A stretch of DNA of 64,000 nt from an uncultured SAR86 cluster bacterium (GCA_905181645.1 CAJIYN010000002.1:325785-389784), one strand, 5' to 3'; shown: positions 8,103 to 22,600, counted from the stretch's first letter. Notes: generated by a model from the sequence alone, not told the origin. Made by a program: numbers and translations.

Positions 8103-9436
8103 TTACCTATTAAATTCAATTTGAGAACCAAAAGGTAAGTTTTGATTTACTTGTCCATCTCTAAAAGCAATATTGCCGTTTATAACAGTCATGAAAACTG
8201 AAGATTTAAAAGTAGTATCTGTAAAAGGCGACCAACCACATTTATATAAAATATTGGACTTGTTAACTGTATAAGGCTTATCTATATCAACAATTGCAAA
8301 GTCAGCATAGTAGCCCTCTCTTATAAAGCCTCTGTCTTTAATTTGAAATCTTGTAGCTGTGTTATGACTAGTTTTTCTTACAATCTGCTCAAGTGAAAAA
8401 ATTCCATCATGATAAAAATCTAAAAGAATTTGAAGTGAGTGTTGGATTAAAGGCAGTCCTGCTGGAGCATCAACATATTTCATACTCTTCTCATCCCAAG
8501 TATGAGGTGCATGATCTGAAGCAATTACATCTAGTAAACCTGAATTAAGCCCTGCCCACAGGGCATCACGATCTTGTTTGGTTTTAATCGCAGGATTCCA
8601 TTTAATATTAGTTCCCTTTAAGGAGTAATCATCTGAAGTAAACCACAGATGATGAACACAAACTTCAGCTGTTATCTTCTTATCCTTCAATGGGATGTTA
8701 TCAAAAAGTGAAATTTCTTTTTCAGTTGAAAGGTGAAAAACATGAAGCCTTGTATTGTGTTTTTTAGCTAGTTCTACAGTGTGTGCATTGATTGATAACA
8801 ACTTTCAGCATCTCTTATATAGGGATGATGTATGGCTGATAATTCATCGCCGTATTTTTCAAAAAAAGCTTTTTCATTTGCTCTTATTCTTGGAGTATCT
8901 TCACAATGAGTAACAATATTTAAAGGAGAGTATTTAAAAATGCCCTCTAAGGCATCTATGCTATCAACAAGCATATCTCCTGTGGATGCTCCCATAAAAA
9001 CTTTTAAACCAGCTGCTTTATTAATATCTACATTTTTAATATCTTCTATATTGCTATTTGTGGCACCAAGGTGAAAAGAGTAATTTGAAAGAGATCTTTG
9101 GCTAGCTAAGTTAAACTTTTTATCTAAATTTTCAAGCGTTGTGGTTGCTGGGTTTACATTTGGCATTTCAAAATAACTAGTAACTCCGCCTGCTAGTCCT
9201 GCAAATGATTCTGATGCTATATCACCTTTATGAGTAAGACCTGGCTCTCTAAAATGAACTTGATCATCAATCAATCCAGGCATGACGTATCGTCCATTAA
9301 TATCTATAACTTCTTTAGCTTCTGCTTGTATATCAGTGCTTATTAATTCAATCCTGTCATTTTTAATTGCTATATCTGATTCATAAATTGAATCTTCATT
9401 TACGATATTACAGTTCTTTAAAATTAGGTCATACAT
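8103..9436 (-). CDS. pyrC: Dihydroorotase (class I, PyrC type), one frame break
   Basis: This enzyme closes N-carbamoyl-aspartate to dihydroorotate in pyrimidine synthesis. From MYDLILKNCNIVNE (ATG at 9436, two bases after the lysC stop) the metal motif reads LIDDQVHFREPG. The carbamylated-lysine region is GLKVFMGASTGD, followed by NIVTHCEDTP. After a break near 8800 the protein continues with RLHVFHLSTEKE, ASDHAPHTWDEK (catalytic aspartate) and the C-terminal composite sheet. The total of about 444 residues fits the class I enzymes. A longer start six codons upstream is possible but would overlap lysC. Confidence 0.9.
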
Positions 9437-9437
9437 A

Positions 9438-10649
9438 TTATTTATCCAGCTCAAAAGAGTTATGAAGACATTTTACAGCAAGCTCTAAATATTTATCTTC
9501 AATAACAAGGGTTATCTTTATTTCCGAGGTACTAATAACTTGAATATTAATACTTTCATTAGAAAGAGCTTCGAAAGCCTTACTGGCAATGCCAGCATGA
9601 GATCTCATTCCAGCTCCAACGATAGAAACTTTAGCAATATCTGCATCTATCAATAAATCTATATAGTCTAATCCTGATTGCTTGCTTTCTAAGATAGATT
9701 TTGCTCTTTCATAATCTTCTCGACGCACTGTAAAGGTAAAATCAGTTTTTCCATTAACACTTATATTCTGAACAATAACATCGACACTTATATCTTGATC
9801 ATTAACTGGTCCTAAAATCTTATAAGCAATTCCTGGTGTATCTTCAACACCGTGAAGAGTAAATTTAGTTTGATCTTTATTAAATGCTATTCCTGATATT
9901 AATGCATTTTCCATATTCTCCTCCTTAAGAGATATTAGTTCCATTTCCATCCTTAAAACTTGAAAGAACTCTAACGGGAACTTGAAATTTATTGGCAAAT
10001 TCTACAGCTCTAATCTGAACAACCTTTGCTCCCTGTCCAGCCATCTCCAGCATTTCTTCCATCGTTATAGAGTCTAATTTTTTTGCTTCAGGTACTACTC
10101 TTGGATCTGTAGTATATATTCCATCTACATCTGTATAAATATCACACCTAGTTGCATTAACATGCGCAGCAATAGCTACTGCTGTTGTATCAGAGCCGCC
10201 CCGACCAAGAGTGGTGACATCACCACTTTCTGTAACACCTTGAAATCCAGTAATAATAGGCACAACATCTTCCTCTAAAGTTGAAAGAATTTTTTCTCCA
10301 TCAACATCAATAATTTTGGCTTTAGAATGCTGATCAGTTGTTTTCATTGAAATTTGAGATGCTGAAAAAGATTTAGCCTTTACACCTATTGAATTTAATG
10401 CCATTGCTAATAAAGATGCACTTACCTTTTCTCCAGTTGAGATCAATGCATCAAACTCTCTTCTATCAGGATTATCACCAAAACTTTTTGCAAGATTAAT
10501 TAAGAGATTGGTTATCCCACTTAATGCAGAAACAACAACAATTATCTTTTGATCAGTTGAACTTTTTATAATCTTTGAGCAACTTTTTTAATTCTATCTA
10601 TACTTCCAACAGAAGTTCCACCAAATTTTTGAACTATGATATCTGACAT
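9438..10649 (-). CDS. lysC: Aspartate kinase, two frame breaks
   Basis: Aspartate kinase phosphorylates aspartate at the head of the lysine, threonine and methionine pathways. The start at 10649 gives MSDIIVQKFGGTSVGSIDRI, the canonical ATP-binding N-terminus. Breaks lie near 10570 and 9930. The middle piece shows GFQGVTESGDVTTLGRGGSD and DVDGIYTTDPRVVPEAKK. The C-terminal part carries two ACT regulatory domains (GVEDTPGIAYKILGPV and VGAGMRSHAGIASKAFEAL). The length of about 404 residues is normal. It sits directly between alaS and pyrC; alaS-lysC is a known gammaproteobacterial order. Confidence 0.93.
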
Positions 10650-10660
10650 AAGACTATTTA

Positions 10661-13226
<2,566 letters not shown>

Positions 13227-13739
13227 TTATTTAATATTTTTATATTTTTTATAGTTCTCTATATAATGATGTGCATTAAGTGCAGGCATCATTTGCTCTT
13301 CTTCGGTAAGTTGTTTTTTAATCTTACCTGGCATTCCTAAAACCATAGAGCCATCAGGAACCACCATATTTTCTGTAATAAGAGCTTTTGCACCAATAAT
13401 ACAATTTTTACCTATTTTAGAATTTAAAATATATTGATAACTACTACCAACAAAAGAACCATCTCCTATCTCACATCCATGTAGCATTGCCATATGACCA
13501 ATAGTTACAAATTTACCAACAGTGCATTTAAAACCAGGGTCTGTATGAATAATAGAACCATCTTGAACATTAGAGCCCTCTCCTATAATGATTGGCTCAT
13601 TATCTGCTCTTAGAGTGCAATTAAACCAAACACTAGCATCTTTAGCTAAATGAACTGAACCAATGATATTGGCATCTGGTGCAATCCAATAATCTTCATT
13701 ATCAGTTGTTAATTTCTTGTCGCCTAAGCTTGTAATCAT
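13227..13739 (-). CDS. Gamma-carbonic-anhydrase-like hexapeptide-repeat protein (YrdA/PaaY type)
   Basis: The 170-residue protein is built of left-handed beta-helix hexapeptide repeats. The trimer metal-site signature is visible: NVQDGSIIHTDPG (first histidine) and TIGHMAMLHGCEIGDGSFVG (the other two histidines). The family includes gamma carbonic anhydrases and thioesterase-like proteins, so the reaction is not certain. Its ATG overlaps the stop of the Nudix gene upstream (ATGA), and alaS starts 12 bases after its stop. The frame is intact. Confidence 0.88.
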   Translation of the reverse strand: MITSLGDKKLTTDNEDYWIAPDANIIGSVHLAKDASVWFNCTLRADNEPIIIGEGSNVQDGSIIHTDPGFKCTVGKFVTIGHMAMLHGCEIGDGSFVGSSYQYILNSKIGKNCIIGAKALITENMVVPDGSMVLGMPGKIKKQLTEEEQMMPALNAHHYIENYKKYKNIK

Positions 13740-14317
13740 CTTATTACTCCCATCCCAATATTCGCATCAAAGCATCTATTTAATAGATCTGCAGTGATCA
13801 TAGCTGTAAGTCCCCATATCTTTTGATCATTATAATACCAAGTAGGCATTTCTAGCTTCATATTATCTCTTTGAAATGTCTGAGTAGTCATATTATTTTT
13901 GTTTAACAAGAACTCAATAGGTACTTCAAATATTTCTTCAATTTCTGAATTACCTTCTAAATTAGGTTTTTCATCGATAACAGCAACAAATGGATTAACC
14001 TCGATATCATATCTTGAAACTAAATAATCCAATCTGCCAATTTTATCTACTATTAAGGGATCAAGATTCATCTCTTCACTAGACTCCCTTAAAGCTGTTT
14101 GATAAAGATCTGTGTCAATATCCTCCATCATGCCCCCTGGGAAACTTACTTCACCAGAATGCGTCGAAACTATAGAAGATCTTTGTGTGTATATGATAGA
14201 AGGTGAATCAATATATTCATCATAATTAAGTATTGCTATTAAAACGCCTGCTTTTTTTAAATTTGTAGGCTTGCTAGGATTTAGTTTTTCAAGCTTTTGC
14301 TTTATGCTATCGATCAT
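13736..14317 (-). CDS. Nudix hydrolase, CoA pyrophosphatase (NudL) type
   Basis: The protein has 193 residues. The Nudix box starts at GGMMEDIDTDLYQTALRESS and continues EEMNLD, with an upstream THSGEVSFPGG that is diagnostic for the CoA-pyrophosphatase branch (UPF0035). The enzyme would cleave CoA and derivatives to phosphopantetheine and adenosine bisphosphate. The frame is intact and overlaps the next gene by four bases. It starts divergently from another Nudix gene 52 bases away. Confidence 0.85.
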   Translation of the reverse strand: MIDSIKQKLEKLNPSKPTNLKKAGVLIAILNYDEYIDSPSIIYTQRSSIVSTHSGEVSFPGGMMEDIDTDLYQTALRESSEEMNLDPLIVDKIGRLDYLVSRYDIEVNPFVAVIDEKPNLEGNSEIEEIFEVPIEFLLNKNNMTTQTFQRDNMKLEMPTWYYNDQKIWGLTAMITADLLNRCFDANIGMGVIR

Positions 14318-14369
14318 GTTGATAAGTTTAACTTTTTAAACTTACATAATCTTTTTTTTAGGTAGAAAT

Positions 14370-14905
14370 TTGAAATACTGTCCAGATTGCGGAAGCTCAA
14401 AAATAGAATTTAAAGTTCCAGCAGATGATAATCTCAAGCGTCATATATGTGCTGATTGTGAGGTAATACATTACACCAATCCTAATATGGTTGTTGGAGC
14501 GCTTTGTATAAGAGATAACAAGATATTGATGGCAAAAAGAAATATTCATCCTCGAAAAGGTTATTGGACTTTGCCTGCAGGCTTCATGGAAAATGCTGAA
14601 ACTGTTAAGTTGGAGCTCTCAGAGAAACTATGGAAGAGACTATGTCTGAAGCAAGTGTTGTCATGCCATATACGATGTTCAGCCTGCCACACATCAACCA
14701 AGTTCATTTATTTTATTTAGCTGATTTACTTGATGATAATTATGGCCCCACATCAGAAAGTATTGAGGTCAAATTATTTGATGAATCTGAAATACCATGG
14801 GATGAACTAGCATTTCCGACTGTTAAGAAAACTTTGGAATATTATATTGAAGACAAAAAAGATAATAACTTCAGCTTTAGAGAAGAAGATATTACTATTT
14901 GGTAA
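14370..14905 (+). CDS. Nudix hydrolase with N-terminal zinc ribbon, one frame break
   Basis: The start is TTG at 14370, giving MKYCPDCGSSKIEF with a second pair of cysteines (HICADCEVIHY), a four-cysteine zinc ribbon as in NudC-like and YfcD-like proteins. The Nudix box is split: GYWTLPAGFMENAETV is read before the break near 14605, then LRETMEETMSEA after it in the corrected frame. The remainder ends with REEDITIW. The length of about 178 residues is typical for zinc-ribbon Nudix hydrolases. The substrate cannot be told from the sequence. Its stop abuts the convergent purL stop. Confidence 0.82.
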
Positions 14906-17900
14906 TTAAGATCCCTCGCTAAATAACCTAGCATTTAAAAACATTTGCATCCAAGGAGAAAAATCCTTCCAATTGCTCGGCTTCCAAGAAAATTGCTGAG
15001 CTCTAAATACCCTTTCAGGATGAGGCATCATAATAGTAACTCTGCCATCTGCTGCAGTGATTCCAGTTAACCCATCAGTAGATCCATTTGGATTTAAAGG
15101 GTATTGTTCGGTAGGCTGTCCCTCTGAATTAATATATTTCATAGCAACCTGACTTGAAGCATTCAATAAAGCTATTTGTTCTTCATTTACAAAAGAAGCT
15201 CTGCCTTCACCATGAGCTGAAGCGATTGGAACTTGCCAGCCATCCATCGAATTAAGTAGAACTGAGTTACTTTTATTTATTTCAACTTGAACTAACCTAG
15301 CTTCAAATTGATCAGAGCGATTCTTTACAAAACTTGGCCAATTGTCTGCTTCAGGAATAATATCTTTTACAAGTTAGAAAGCATTTGGCAGCCATTACAA
15401 ACACCAAGGGTGAAAGTAGAATTATTTATAAAGAATTCTTCAAATTGATCTTTAATTCTTTGATTATGCAATATTGTTTTTGACCAACCTCCACCTGCTC
15501 CCAATACATCACCATATGAGAATCCACCACATACAGCCATGCCATTAAAAGTTATTTATATTTTTAGAGCCATCTAGCAAGTCTTGCATATGCACATCGA
15601 CAGCATTAAATCCTGCTAGGTGAAATGCCGCTGCCATTTCCATTTGACCATTAACACCTTGCTCACGAAGTATAGCCATAATTGGATCGATTAACCAAAA
15701 GGTATTTAAATCAGTATCCATCTAGGAATCTTTAGAAAATAGTCCTGAATAACCATCACTTACAAGACTTAACTCTGAGTCAGCTGATTCTTTGTTATCA
15801 CGAAGACCTTGAATAGCATGAGATGTTTCACGCCACATAATTTCTAAGCTGGAAATAGATTCAGAAAAAATAGCTTCATTTAAGTTAATCTCTAATGCGT
15901 CTTTATTATTTAATTCTCCTATAACATGAGCATTAAGACCTTTTGCATTAAATTGATTTGTAATATCACTGACCTTAGATTTATTGATCTGAAGAATTAA
16001 TCCAATTTCTTCATTAAATAACACTTCATTTAATAAGCTCATATCCTTAACTAAAGAATCCAAGTTAATGCACACCAATATTAGCTGCCATAGCCATTTC
16101 TACAGCTGCGGTAGCAATCCCACCATCAGAAATATCATGAGCTGCAGTTATAAGCTTTTGCTTGTGACAAGCTCGAACAAAGTTTCCTGCAATTTTTTCT
16201 GCATGAAGATCAACTGTTGGAGCATCGCCTTCTTCTCTATTAAATAGTTCTTTCATCTTTATTAAGATTAATTGTGAATCAATATCTTTGTTAAGAAGTG
16301 TTGTGACTGCATCCCTTACATCATCAACTGGTGCCATGGCTGTAATGACTCCAGAAAGTGGACTTTTAACAACATACTGATCATTATTCTCTTGCCATTT
16401 TGTTCTCATAGATAAAGAGTCTTTACCTACTGGAATAGAAATACCTAAGTCTATAGAGAAATTCGATAAAGCCTCGACTCCCAATCTTAGAGCATAGTCA
16501 TCCTCGTCGTCCCCGCAAGCTGCCATCCAATTTGCAGATAGTCTCACCAAGTCTAAGCTCACAATTGGAACGGATACTAGGTTCATCAAAGCTTCTGCAA
16601 GTGCCATGCGCATAGAGGCAGCAGGATTATTAATAGCTAGCGTAGGCTTCTCACCAATAGTAACAACCTCACCAGAAAAATCAGTAAATGAGCGTAAACT
16701 CATTGAGAAATTTGATGTTGGAACTTGCCAAGGCCCAACAAATTGATCTCTAGCTGTCATGCCTCCAACAGTTCTATCGCCAATAGTAATCAAAAATGAT
16801 TTACATGCCACAGTTGGATGTTGAAGCACTTGGTGAATAGATTCTTCTAATGCATAACCTTGCATATCAGAAGTATGAGTAGGATATGATTCAGATTTAA
16901 CCTCCATATTACTTATAGGCAGTTCTCCAAAAAGCATGCTTAAGGGAACATCAACTGGGTAGGTGTCTGTTGAAAAATCATAAAGCTTTACAAACTTTTC
17001 TTCTGTTGTATATCCAACTAAAGCATAAGCGCATCTTTCACGCTCACAAATTGCAACAAATGCATCTTTGTTATCTGGATGAATAGCCATCACATATCTT
17101 TCTTGAGATTCGTTTGACCAGATCTCCATAGGAGACATAGATTCATCAGAAGAAGGAATTGAATCAAGATTAATGAGGACACCTAGCTCTGAATCTTTAG
17201 CTAGTTCTGGGTATGGCGTTAGACAAACCTCCAGCTCCGACGTCATGGATAAACTCTATAAAGCTATTGTCCTGTGAGGAGCAGACATTGATAACTTCTT
17301 GGCATCGCCTTTCCATTTCCGCGTTATCTCTTTGAACAGATGCAAAATCTAAATCTTCATCACTATCGCCTGAAGAAACAGATGAAGCAGCTCCTCCGCC
17401 AAGGCCAATAAGCATGGCTGGGCCCCCAAGCACCACTACAATATATCCATCTTCAATTTGTAGTTTAAAATTATTTTTATCTCTAATCTCACCAATTCCG
17501 CCAGCCAGCATAATTGGTTTGTGATAACCAAAAGCATTTTGTGATGTATTGAAATTCGTTTCAACATGTTCTAAAATAACCAAATATATTAGGTCTTCCA
17601 AATTCATTATTGAATGCCGCGCCACCTAGTGGGGCTTCAGTCATAATATCTAAAGGTGATGCAATTCTTTCAGGAGAATGTTCATCATTTTCCCAATCTC
17701 TTGAAAGATTTGGAATTCTTAGTTGGATACTGAAAACCCACAAAGACCTGCTTTTGGTTTAGAGCCCCTTCCTGTAGCTCCTTCATCTCGGATTTCACCA
17801 CCAGAACCTGTAGCTGCTCCAGGATAAGGAGAAATAGCAGTAGGATGATTATGAGTTTCAACTTTTATCGTTGAATTCAATAACTCACTTTGCAAAGAAT

Positions 17901-18804
17901 AAAGGTTTTTTTCATCCTGATGGAGTCTTTCAACCTCTTTGCCTTTTGTAACAGCAGCATTATCTTTATAGGCTGATATGATGCCGTTTGGAGAATTTTT
18001 ACTTGTTACTTTAATAAGGTCAAAAAGAGAATTTTTAACTTTAACTTCATCAACAATCCAATCTGCATTAAAAATCTTATGGCGACAATGCTCAGAATTA
18101 GCTTGAGCAAACATCATTAATTCTGCATCAGTTGGATTTCTATTTTCAGCTGAATAAAAATTAAATAAGTAATGTATCTCATCTTCGCTAAGAGCAAATC
18201 CAAAAGTTTTATTAGCGCTAACCAGCGCTCCCTTTCCATTAGCTATTATGTCTATAATATTTACAGATCTTTGTTCATCGACATGCAAGAAATCTACACA
18301 ATTATCTAAGTTGGGATAAATTGATTGAGTCATGCGATCAAAGAACATCGAAAGATCTAGATTTGAGTCCTTATTAAATAAAGGAATATCAAAACCGTAA
18401 AATCTTTCAACTCTATCTATATCTGCGACACCTACATTTTTAATAATATCTTCTGTTTTTGAAGACCATGGTGAAATAGTTCCTGATCTTGGGCCTACGA
18501 TGAATGAAAATGATTTGATTTCATCATCAGCACTTAAGATATCTTTGAGCTCATCAAGCTCTGTATCTAGAGCTATTTGACTAGAAATTAGATATATCTC
18601 ATTACAAGAAATTAATGCCTCTAGACCATTGGCTTTATTAAAAGCGCGGTTGAGTTGGTCCAATTTGGAGATAGAAAAACTTTTTTTACCTTGAAGAATT
18701 AGGCAACTAGTCTTTGACACTTGTTCCGGTCTGAAATAATGTATGCAGTAATTATAGTGATGTTTTGAATTAAAAATATATAAATGAGTAATTTCTTTCA
18801 ACAT
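14906..18804 (-). CDS. purL: Phosphoribosylformylglycinamidine synthase, at least six frame breaks
   Basis: This large single-chain enzyme performs the fourth purine step, converting FGAR to FGAM with glutamine. Reading the pieces in order gives about 1,300 residues, the usual size. Landmarks are [55 protein letters not shown]-type loops near 17500, PVSIVSLDL-type core near 16560, and the C-terminal glutaminase domain with GVCNGCQML (catalytic cysteine, about 15385-15410) and [11 protein letters not shown]. Breaks lie near 17730, 17600, 17220, 16070, 15545, 15370 and 15245. The start at 18804 faces the MltF-like lipoprotein gene, a pairing common in gammaproteobacteria. Confidence 0.95.
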
Positions 18805-18807
18805 TTT

Positions 18808-19467
18808 TTGATTATTTTAATAATTGTTAGGTCTCTCTAGCTGTTCTAAGGTGGAGGAGGTAAATCCTATTATTAGTGAGTGCGCGCAATATACAAAAAC
18901 TGCAGCTGAGACTTTAACCTTAAATAATTTTGAAAGGAATAAATTTGCCGAACTGCTCGATACTAGGTTCTATAAATTTAAAGATTTATTTCTCGAAGCA
19001 GAAGAACTTACTCAACTTGATTGGGAGTTCTTGGCAGCAATTTCTTTTCAAGAGTCACAATGGGATCCTAGGGCTAAGTCTAATATGGGAGTTCGTGGAA
19101 TGATGATGTTGACCCAGCAAACTGCTAAAAGTCTTGGAATAACAAATAGAATAGATCCAAGAAATAGTATTATGGGTGGCTCAAGGCATCTAGCTGACAT
19201 AACAGCCTCAATAAATTATGGCCTTACAGAATCAGATAAAATTAACTTTACTCTTGCTACTTATAATCTTGGTGCTACTGGTTCTAATTGGAATGCATTA
19301 CATGTAAGAACACTTGATAGTGATACTGGTGTTGTTACAATAAACTAGAAGACATTGTTGGTCACCAATTGGTTCTAGAAAATGGAGGTACTGTTCAAAC
19401 CATTGATTTTGTTGAAGGCTTTTCAAGCTCAAAATTATGCGAGTATTTTCGTGCAAAGACTCTATAA
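18808..19467 (+). CDS. MltF-like lytic transglycosylase lipoprotein, frame broken and C-terminus aberrant
   Basis: A hydrophobic stretch (LIILIIV from TTG at 18808) followed by GLSSCSKVEE makes a lipoprotein signal once one base is restored near 18829. The SLT domain is clear: LDWEFLAAISFQESQWDP has the catalytic glutamate, followed by GVRGMMMLTQQTAKSLGI and ATYNLGA. No N-terminal solute-binding domain is present beyond a short piece, so it is shorter than MltF. After YNLGATGSNWNAL the protein no longer resembles the family, continuing as HVRTLDSDTGVVTIN and VLENGGTVQTIDFVEGF after a frame break. It is divergent from purL, as expected for mltF, and its end overlaps uvrB by six bases. Confidence 0.7.
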
Positions 19468-21462
19468 ATCAATTAACTGCCGCTTCAGGTACTTAATCTT
19501 ATCTCTGCATAAGGCAGCTTTTTCAAATTCCATTTGTTTAGCAAAAATATACATTTGATCTTCAAGTTTTTGCACACTTTCAGATAAATTTTTAATTGAA
19601 TCATCTTTAATTTTAAAAGGTAAAGATTTTTCAATATCTTCCTTGTTTTTAACTTTACCTTTTATGCTTCTAGCACCTTCCATAATATCTTTAACATCTT
19701 TAATGATTGATTTGGGAGTAATGTTATGTTTTATTATATTCTACTTGTATGTTGCGTCTTCTTTCTGTTTCATCGATAGCTCTCTGCATTGAGCTTGTAA
19801 TTTTATCTGCATATAAAATAGCCCTTCCATTGATATTTCTAGCAGCCCTTCCAATAGTTTGAATTAATGTAGCTGATCTTAAGAAACCTTCTTTATCTGC
19901 ATCTAATATAGCAACAAGGCTTACTTCTGGGATATCCAACCCTTCTCTTAATAAGTTAATTCCTACCAAGACATCAAACGCACCTAAGCGAAGATCTCTA
20001 ATAATTTCTACTCTTTCAACCGTATCAATATCTGAATGCATATATCTAGACTTGATGCCATTCTCATTAAGGTAATCAGTTAAGTCTTCTGCCATTCTTT
20101 TAGTCAAAGTAGTTATGAGCACTTTTTCTTTTAACTTTACTCGTTCATTACATTCACCAATAACATCATCAACTTGTGTGCCAGCTGGTCGTATTTCTAC
20201 ATCAGGATCTGTTAAGCCAGTTGGTCTTACCAATAGTTCAACTAAATTATCTTTACGCTCCATCTCATACTTGTTAGGAGTTGCTGAAACATAAACTCTT
20301 TGGGGAGCTAACTCTTCCCATTCCTCAAACTTTAAAGGACGATTATCCATGGCAGAAGGTAGTCTAAAACCATACTCTACAAGGGTTTCTTTTCTTGATC
20401 TATCGCCTTTATACATAGCGCCTATTTGTGGAACTGATACATGTGATTCATCAATAAATACAATGGAGTCTTTTGGAATATAGTCAAATAAACAAGGTGG
20501 CGATTGACCAGGGTTTCTGCCTGATAAGTAACGTGAGTAATTTTCAACTCCTTGGCAATATCCAAGCTCTTGCATCATCTCTAGATCATAACGAGTTCGC
20601 TCCTCTAATCTTTGAGCTTCAACTAATTTATTAATAGATCTTAAATACTCAAGTCGCTCTTTAAGCTCACTCTTAATATCGTCAATACATCCAAGCACAG
20701 TTGATTTTGGAGTTACGTAATGTGTTTTCTGGAAGGTTCTCTGTAATTATTTCATTAATAAGACCTCCTGTTAGTGGATCAAACCATGAAAGGTTTTTCT
20801 ATCTCATCTCCAAATAACTCTATGCGTAAAGCCTCGCTATCTGAGTCAGCCGGATAAACATCAATGGTATCGCCTCTAACTCGAAAGGTGGCGCGTCGAA
20901 AATCTAGATCATTACGGGTGTATTGAAGTGTAGATAATCTTCTTAAAAGATCTCTTTGATCAATAATGTCACCTCTGTCTAAATGAACTACCATTTTTAA
21001 ATAAGACTCAGGTGCACCAAGACCATAAATAGATGAAACAGTTGCAATAACAATAGTATCTTTTCTTTCTAGCAAAGCTTTTGTTGCAGAGAGGCGCATT
21101 TGCTCAATATGCTCATTAATGGAAGCATCTTTAGCAATATATGTATCTGACCGGGCAACATAAGCCTCAGGCTGATAGTAGTCATAGTAAGAAACAAAAT
21201 ACTCAACTGAATTATTAGGAAAGAAATCTCTAAACTCTCCATAGAGTTGAGCTGCTAGAGTTTTGTTATGAACCATAATAATTGCAGGTCTTTGAGTTTC
21301 CTCAATAACCTTAGCCATAGTGTACGTTTTACCAGAACCAGTTACTCCAAGTAGCACTTGGTGCAACAATCCATCATTTAGACCTTCGACTAAACTTGAT
21401 ATAGCTTCTGGCTGACTGCCTGCTGGTTCAAAGTCAGAAACAACCTTTAATGTTTTTGTCAT
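19462..21462 (-). CDS. uvrB: Excinuclease ABC subunit B, two frame breaks
   Basis: UvrB is the helicase-like damage-verifying subunit of nucleotide excision repair. The start [20 protein letters not shown] is followed by Walker [13 protein letters not shown] and the beta-hairpin [20 protein letters not shown]. Further motifs are [45 protein letters not shown] and [11 protein letters not shown]-terminal UVR domain ([18 protein letters not shown]) binds UvrC. Breaks lie near 20730 and 19710. The total of about 667 residues is standard. No LexA-type operator is visible in the 49 bases before the gene, unlike in E. coli. Confidence 0.95.
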
Positions 21463-21494
21463 AAATATTTGTACTTATTTCTTAAAAAATTAAT

Positions 21495-21500
21495 TATAAT
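21495..21500 (+). promoter_or_regulatory. -10 element of the tRNA-Asn promoter
   Basis: A perfect TATAAT lies 11 bases before the tRNA 5' end, in a very AT-rich 49-base gap between uvrB and the tRNA. No good -35 at standard spacing; TTGTAC at 21469-21474 is spaced by 20 bases. Confidence 0.5.
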
Positions 21501-21511
21501 GCTCAACGCGT

Positions 21512-21587
21512 TCCCCGATAGCTCAGTTGGTAGAGCAGTTGACTGTTAATCAATTTGTCGCAAGTTCGAGCCTTGCTCGGGGAGCCA
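21512..21587 (+). tRNA. tRNA-Asn (GTT anticodon)
   Basis: This is a 76-base cloverleaf: acceptor TCCCCGA pairs with TCGGGGA, the D-loop is AGCTCAGTTGGTAGAGC, the anticodon loop CTGTTAA gives GTT, the T-arm is GCAAGTTCGAGCCTTGC, and CCA is encoded. It lies between uvrB (divergent) and the epimerase-like gene (convergent). Confidence 0.96.
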
Positions 21588-21601
21588 CTTCTCTTTTCTT
21601 A

Positions 21602-22600
21602 TTAAATCAAACCTTTAGCTTTTAAATGCTCAGCGGTATCTACAATTGCATCAGCAGCTTTGGTTGGTTGCCATCCTAAAATATCTTTTGTTTTTGAAAT
21701 ATCATAAGTGCCAACTCTTCCAAGTAAAGGAATAGTCCCTGCTAAATCTTTATCCCACAGAGCAATAATTTTTAAAACAAAGTTGGGAATATTTCTTTTT
21801 GGAGCTTTATCAAATCCAGCATCCCTTAATATGGTTGCCATCTCAGATAACCACAATGAGCTTTCAGATAAAATAAATCTTTGCCCTGCTGCACCATCTG
21901 CTGTCATAGCTGCAACATGCATTTTTGCAACATCTCTCACATCTACAAATCCCATTTGAAGTTTTGGGGTACCTGGAGTTGTGCCATCAAGCATTCTTTT
22001 AACTACGGTATTAGATTCACCAATATCGCTTGAAAGCGATGGTCCTACAACTAGAGCTGGGTGCATGGTACAAATCTCTAATTTATCATCGCCGCTTAAT
22101 CCTGCTACAAATTCTCTTGCAGCTTTTTCAGCAACTGTTTTACTTTTATTATAAGAAGGAATTCCTGGATCATTAATGTCTGACCAGTCTGTATCATCAA
22201 AGTGGTCTTTATGATGATGAGGTCCATATGAAACTGCTGCAACTGATGATGTAATTACCACCCTCTTCACTTTATGTTTTGCTGCTAATTGAACTACCCT
22301 CATAGTTCCCTCTTTTGCAGGCTTGACTAAAACATCTTCATGATCTGGTTCGCCCATCATCACTGGGGATGCAACATGCAATATATAATCACAGCCCTCA
22401 ATAGCTGAGTCCCAGCCTTCATCTGATAAAAGATCAGCATTCACTAAACTTAGATTTTCATGACCAATCGCTTCCATGACCTCATCGTGCTTACTTGAAG
22501 AACGCGTAGTTCCTACAACCTGATAGCCTTGATCCAGCAACTGTTTTGCACAATGCATGCCAATAAAACCTGATACGCCTGAAACTAAAACTTTTTTGCG
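21602..22600 (-). CDS. NAD(P)-dependent epimerase/reductase (dihydroflavonol-reductase-like extended SDR)
   Basis: The protein is an extended SDR. The nucleotide motif KKVLVSGVSGFIGMHCAKQL is readable from about 22600, DYILHVASPV follows, and the catalytic YNKSKTVAEKAA (tyrosine and lysine) lies near residue 160. Full length is about 333 residues. The first in-frame ATG is the internal MHCAKQL (22558), which would remove the glycine motif. Upstream, only CGC follows an in-frame TAA, so the natural start seems to have been lost to a small error near 22600. Substrates of this class are aldehydes, ketones or sugar-like molecules; the exact one is unknown. Confidence 0.8.
   Translation of the reverse strand, partial: RKKVLVSGVSGFIGMHCAKQLLDQGYQVVGTTRSSSKHDEVMEAIGHENLSLVNADLLSDEGWDSAIEGCDYILHVASPVMMGEPDHEDVLVKPAKEGTMRVVQLAAKHKVKRVVITSSVAAVSYGPHHHKDHFDDTDWSDINDPGIPSYNKSKTVAEKAAREFVAGLSGDDKLEICTMHPALVVGPSLSSDIGESNTVVKRMLDGTTPGTPKLQMGFVDVRDVAKMHVAAMTADGAAGQRFILSESSLWLSEMATILRDAGFDKAPKRNIPNFVLKIIALWDKDLAGTIPLLGRVGTYDISKTKDILGWQPTKAADAIVDTAEHLKAKGLI

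Noticed and set aside
9925-9998. Separate short aspartate-kinase regulatory subunit starting inside lysC, as in some class II aspartokinases
   Set aside because: A GGAG-like site and ATG do exist near 9914, but the frame change is of the same kind as everywhere else in the window and full-length lysC is the simpler reading. An internal start remains possible.
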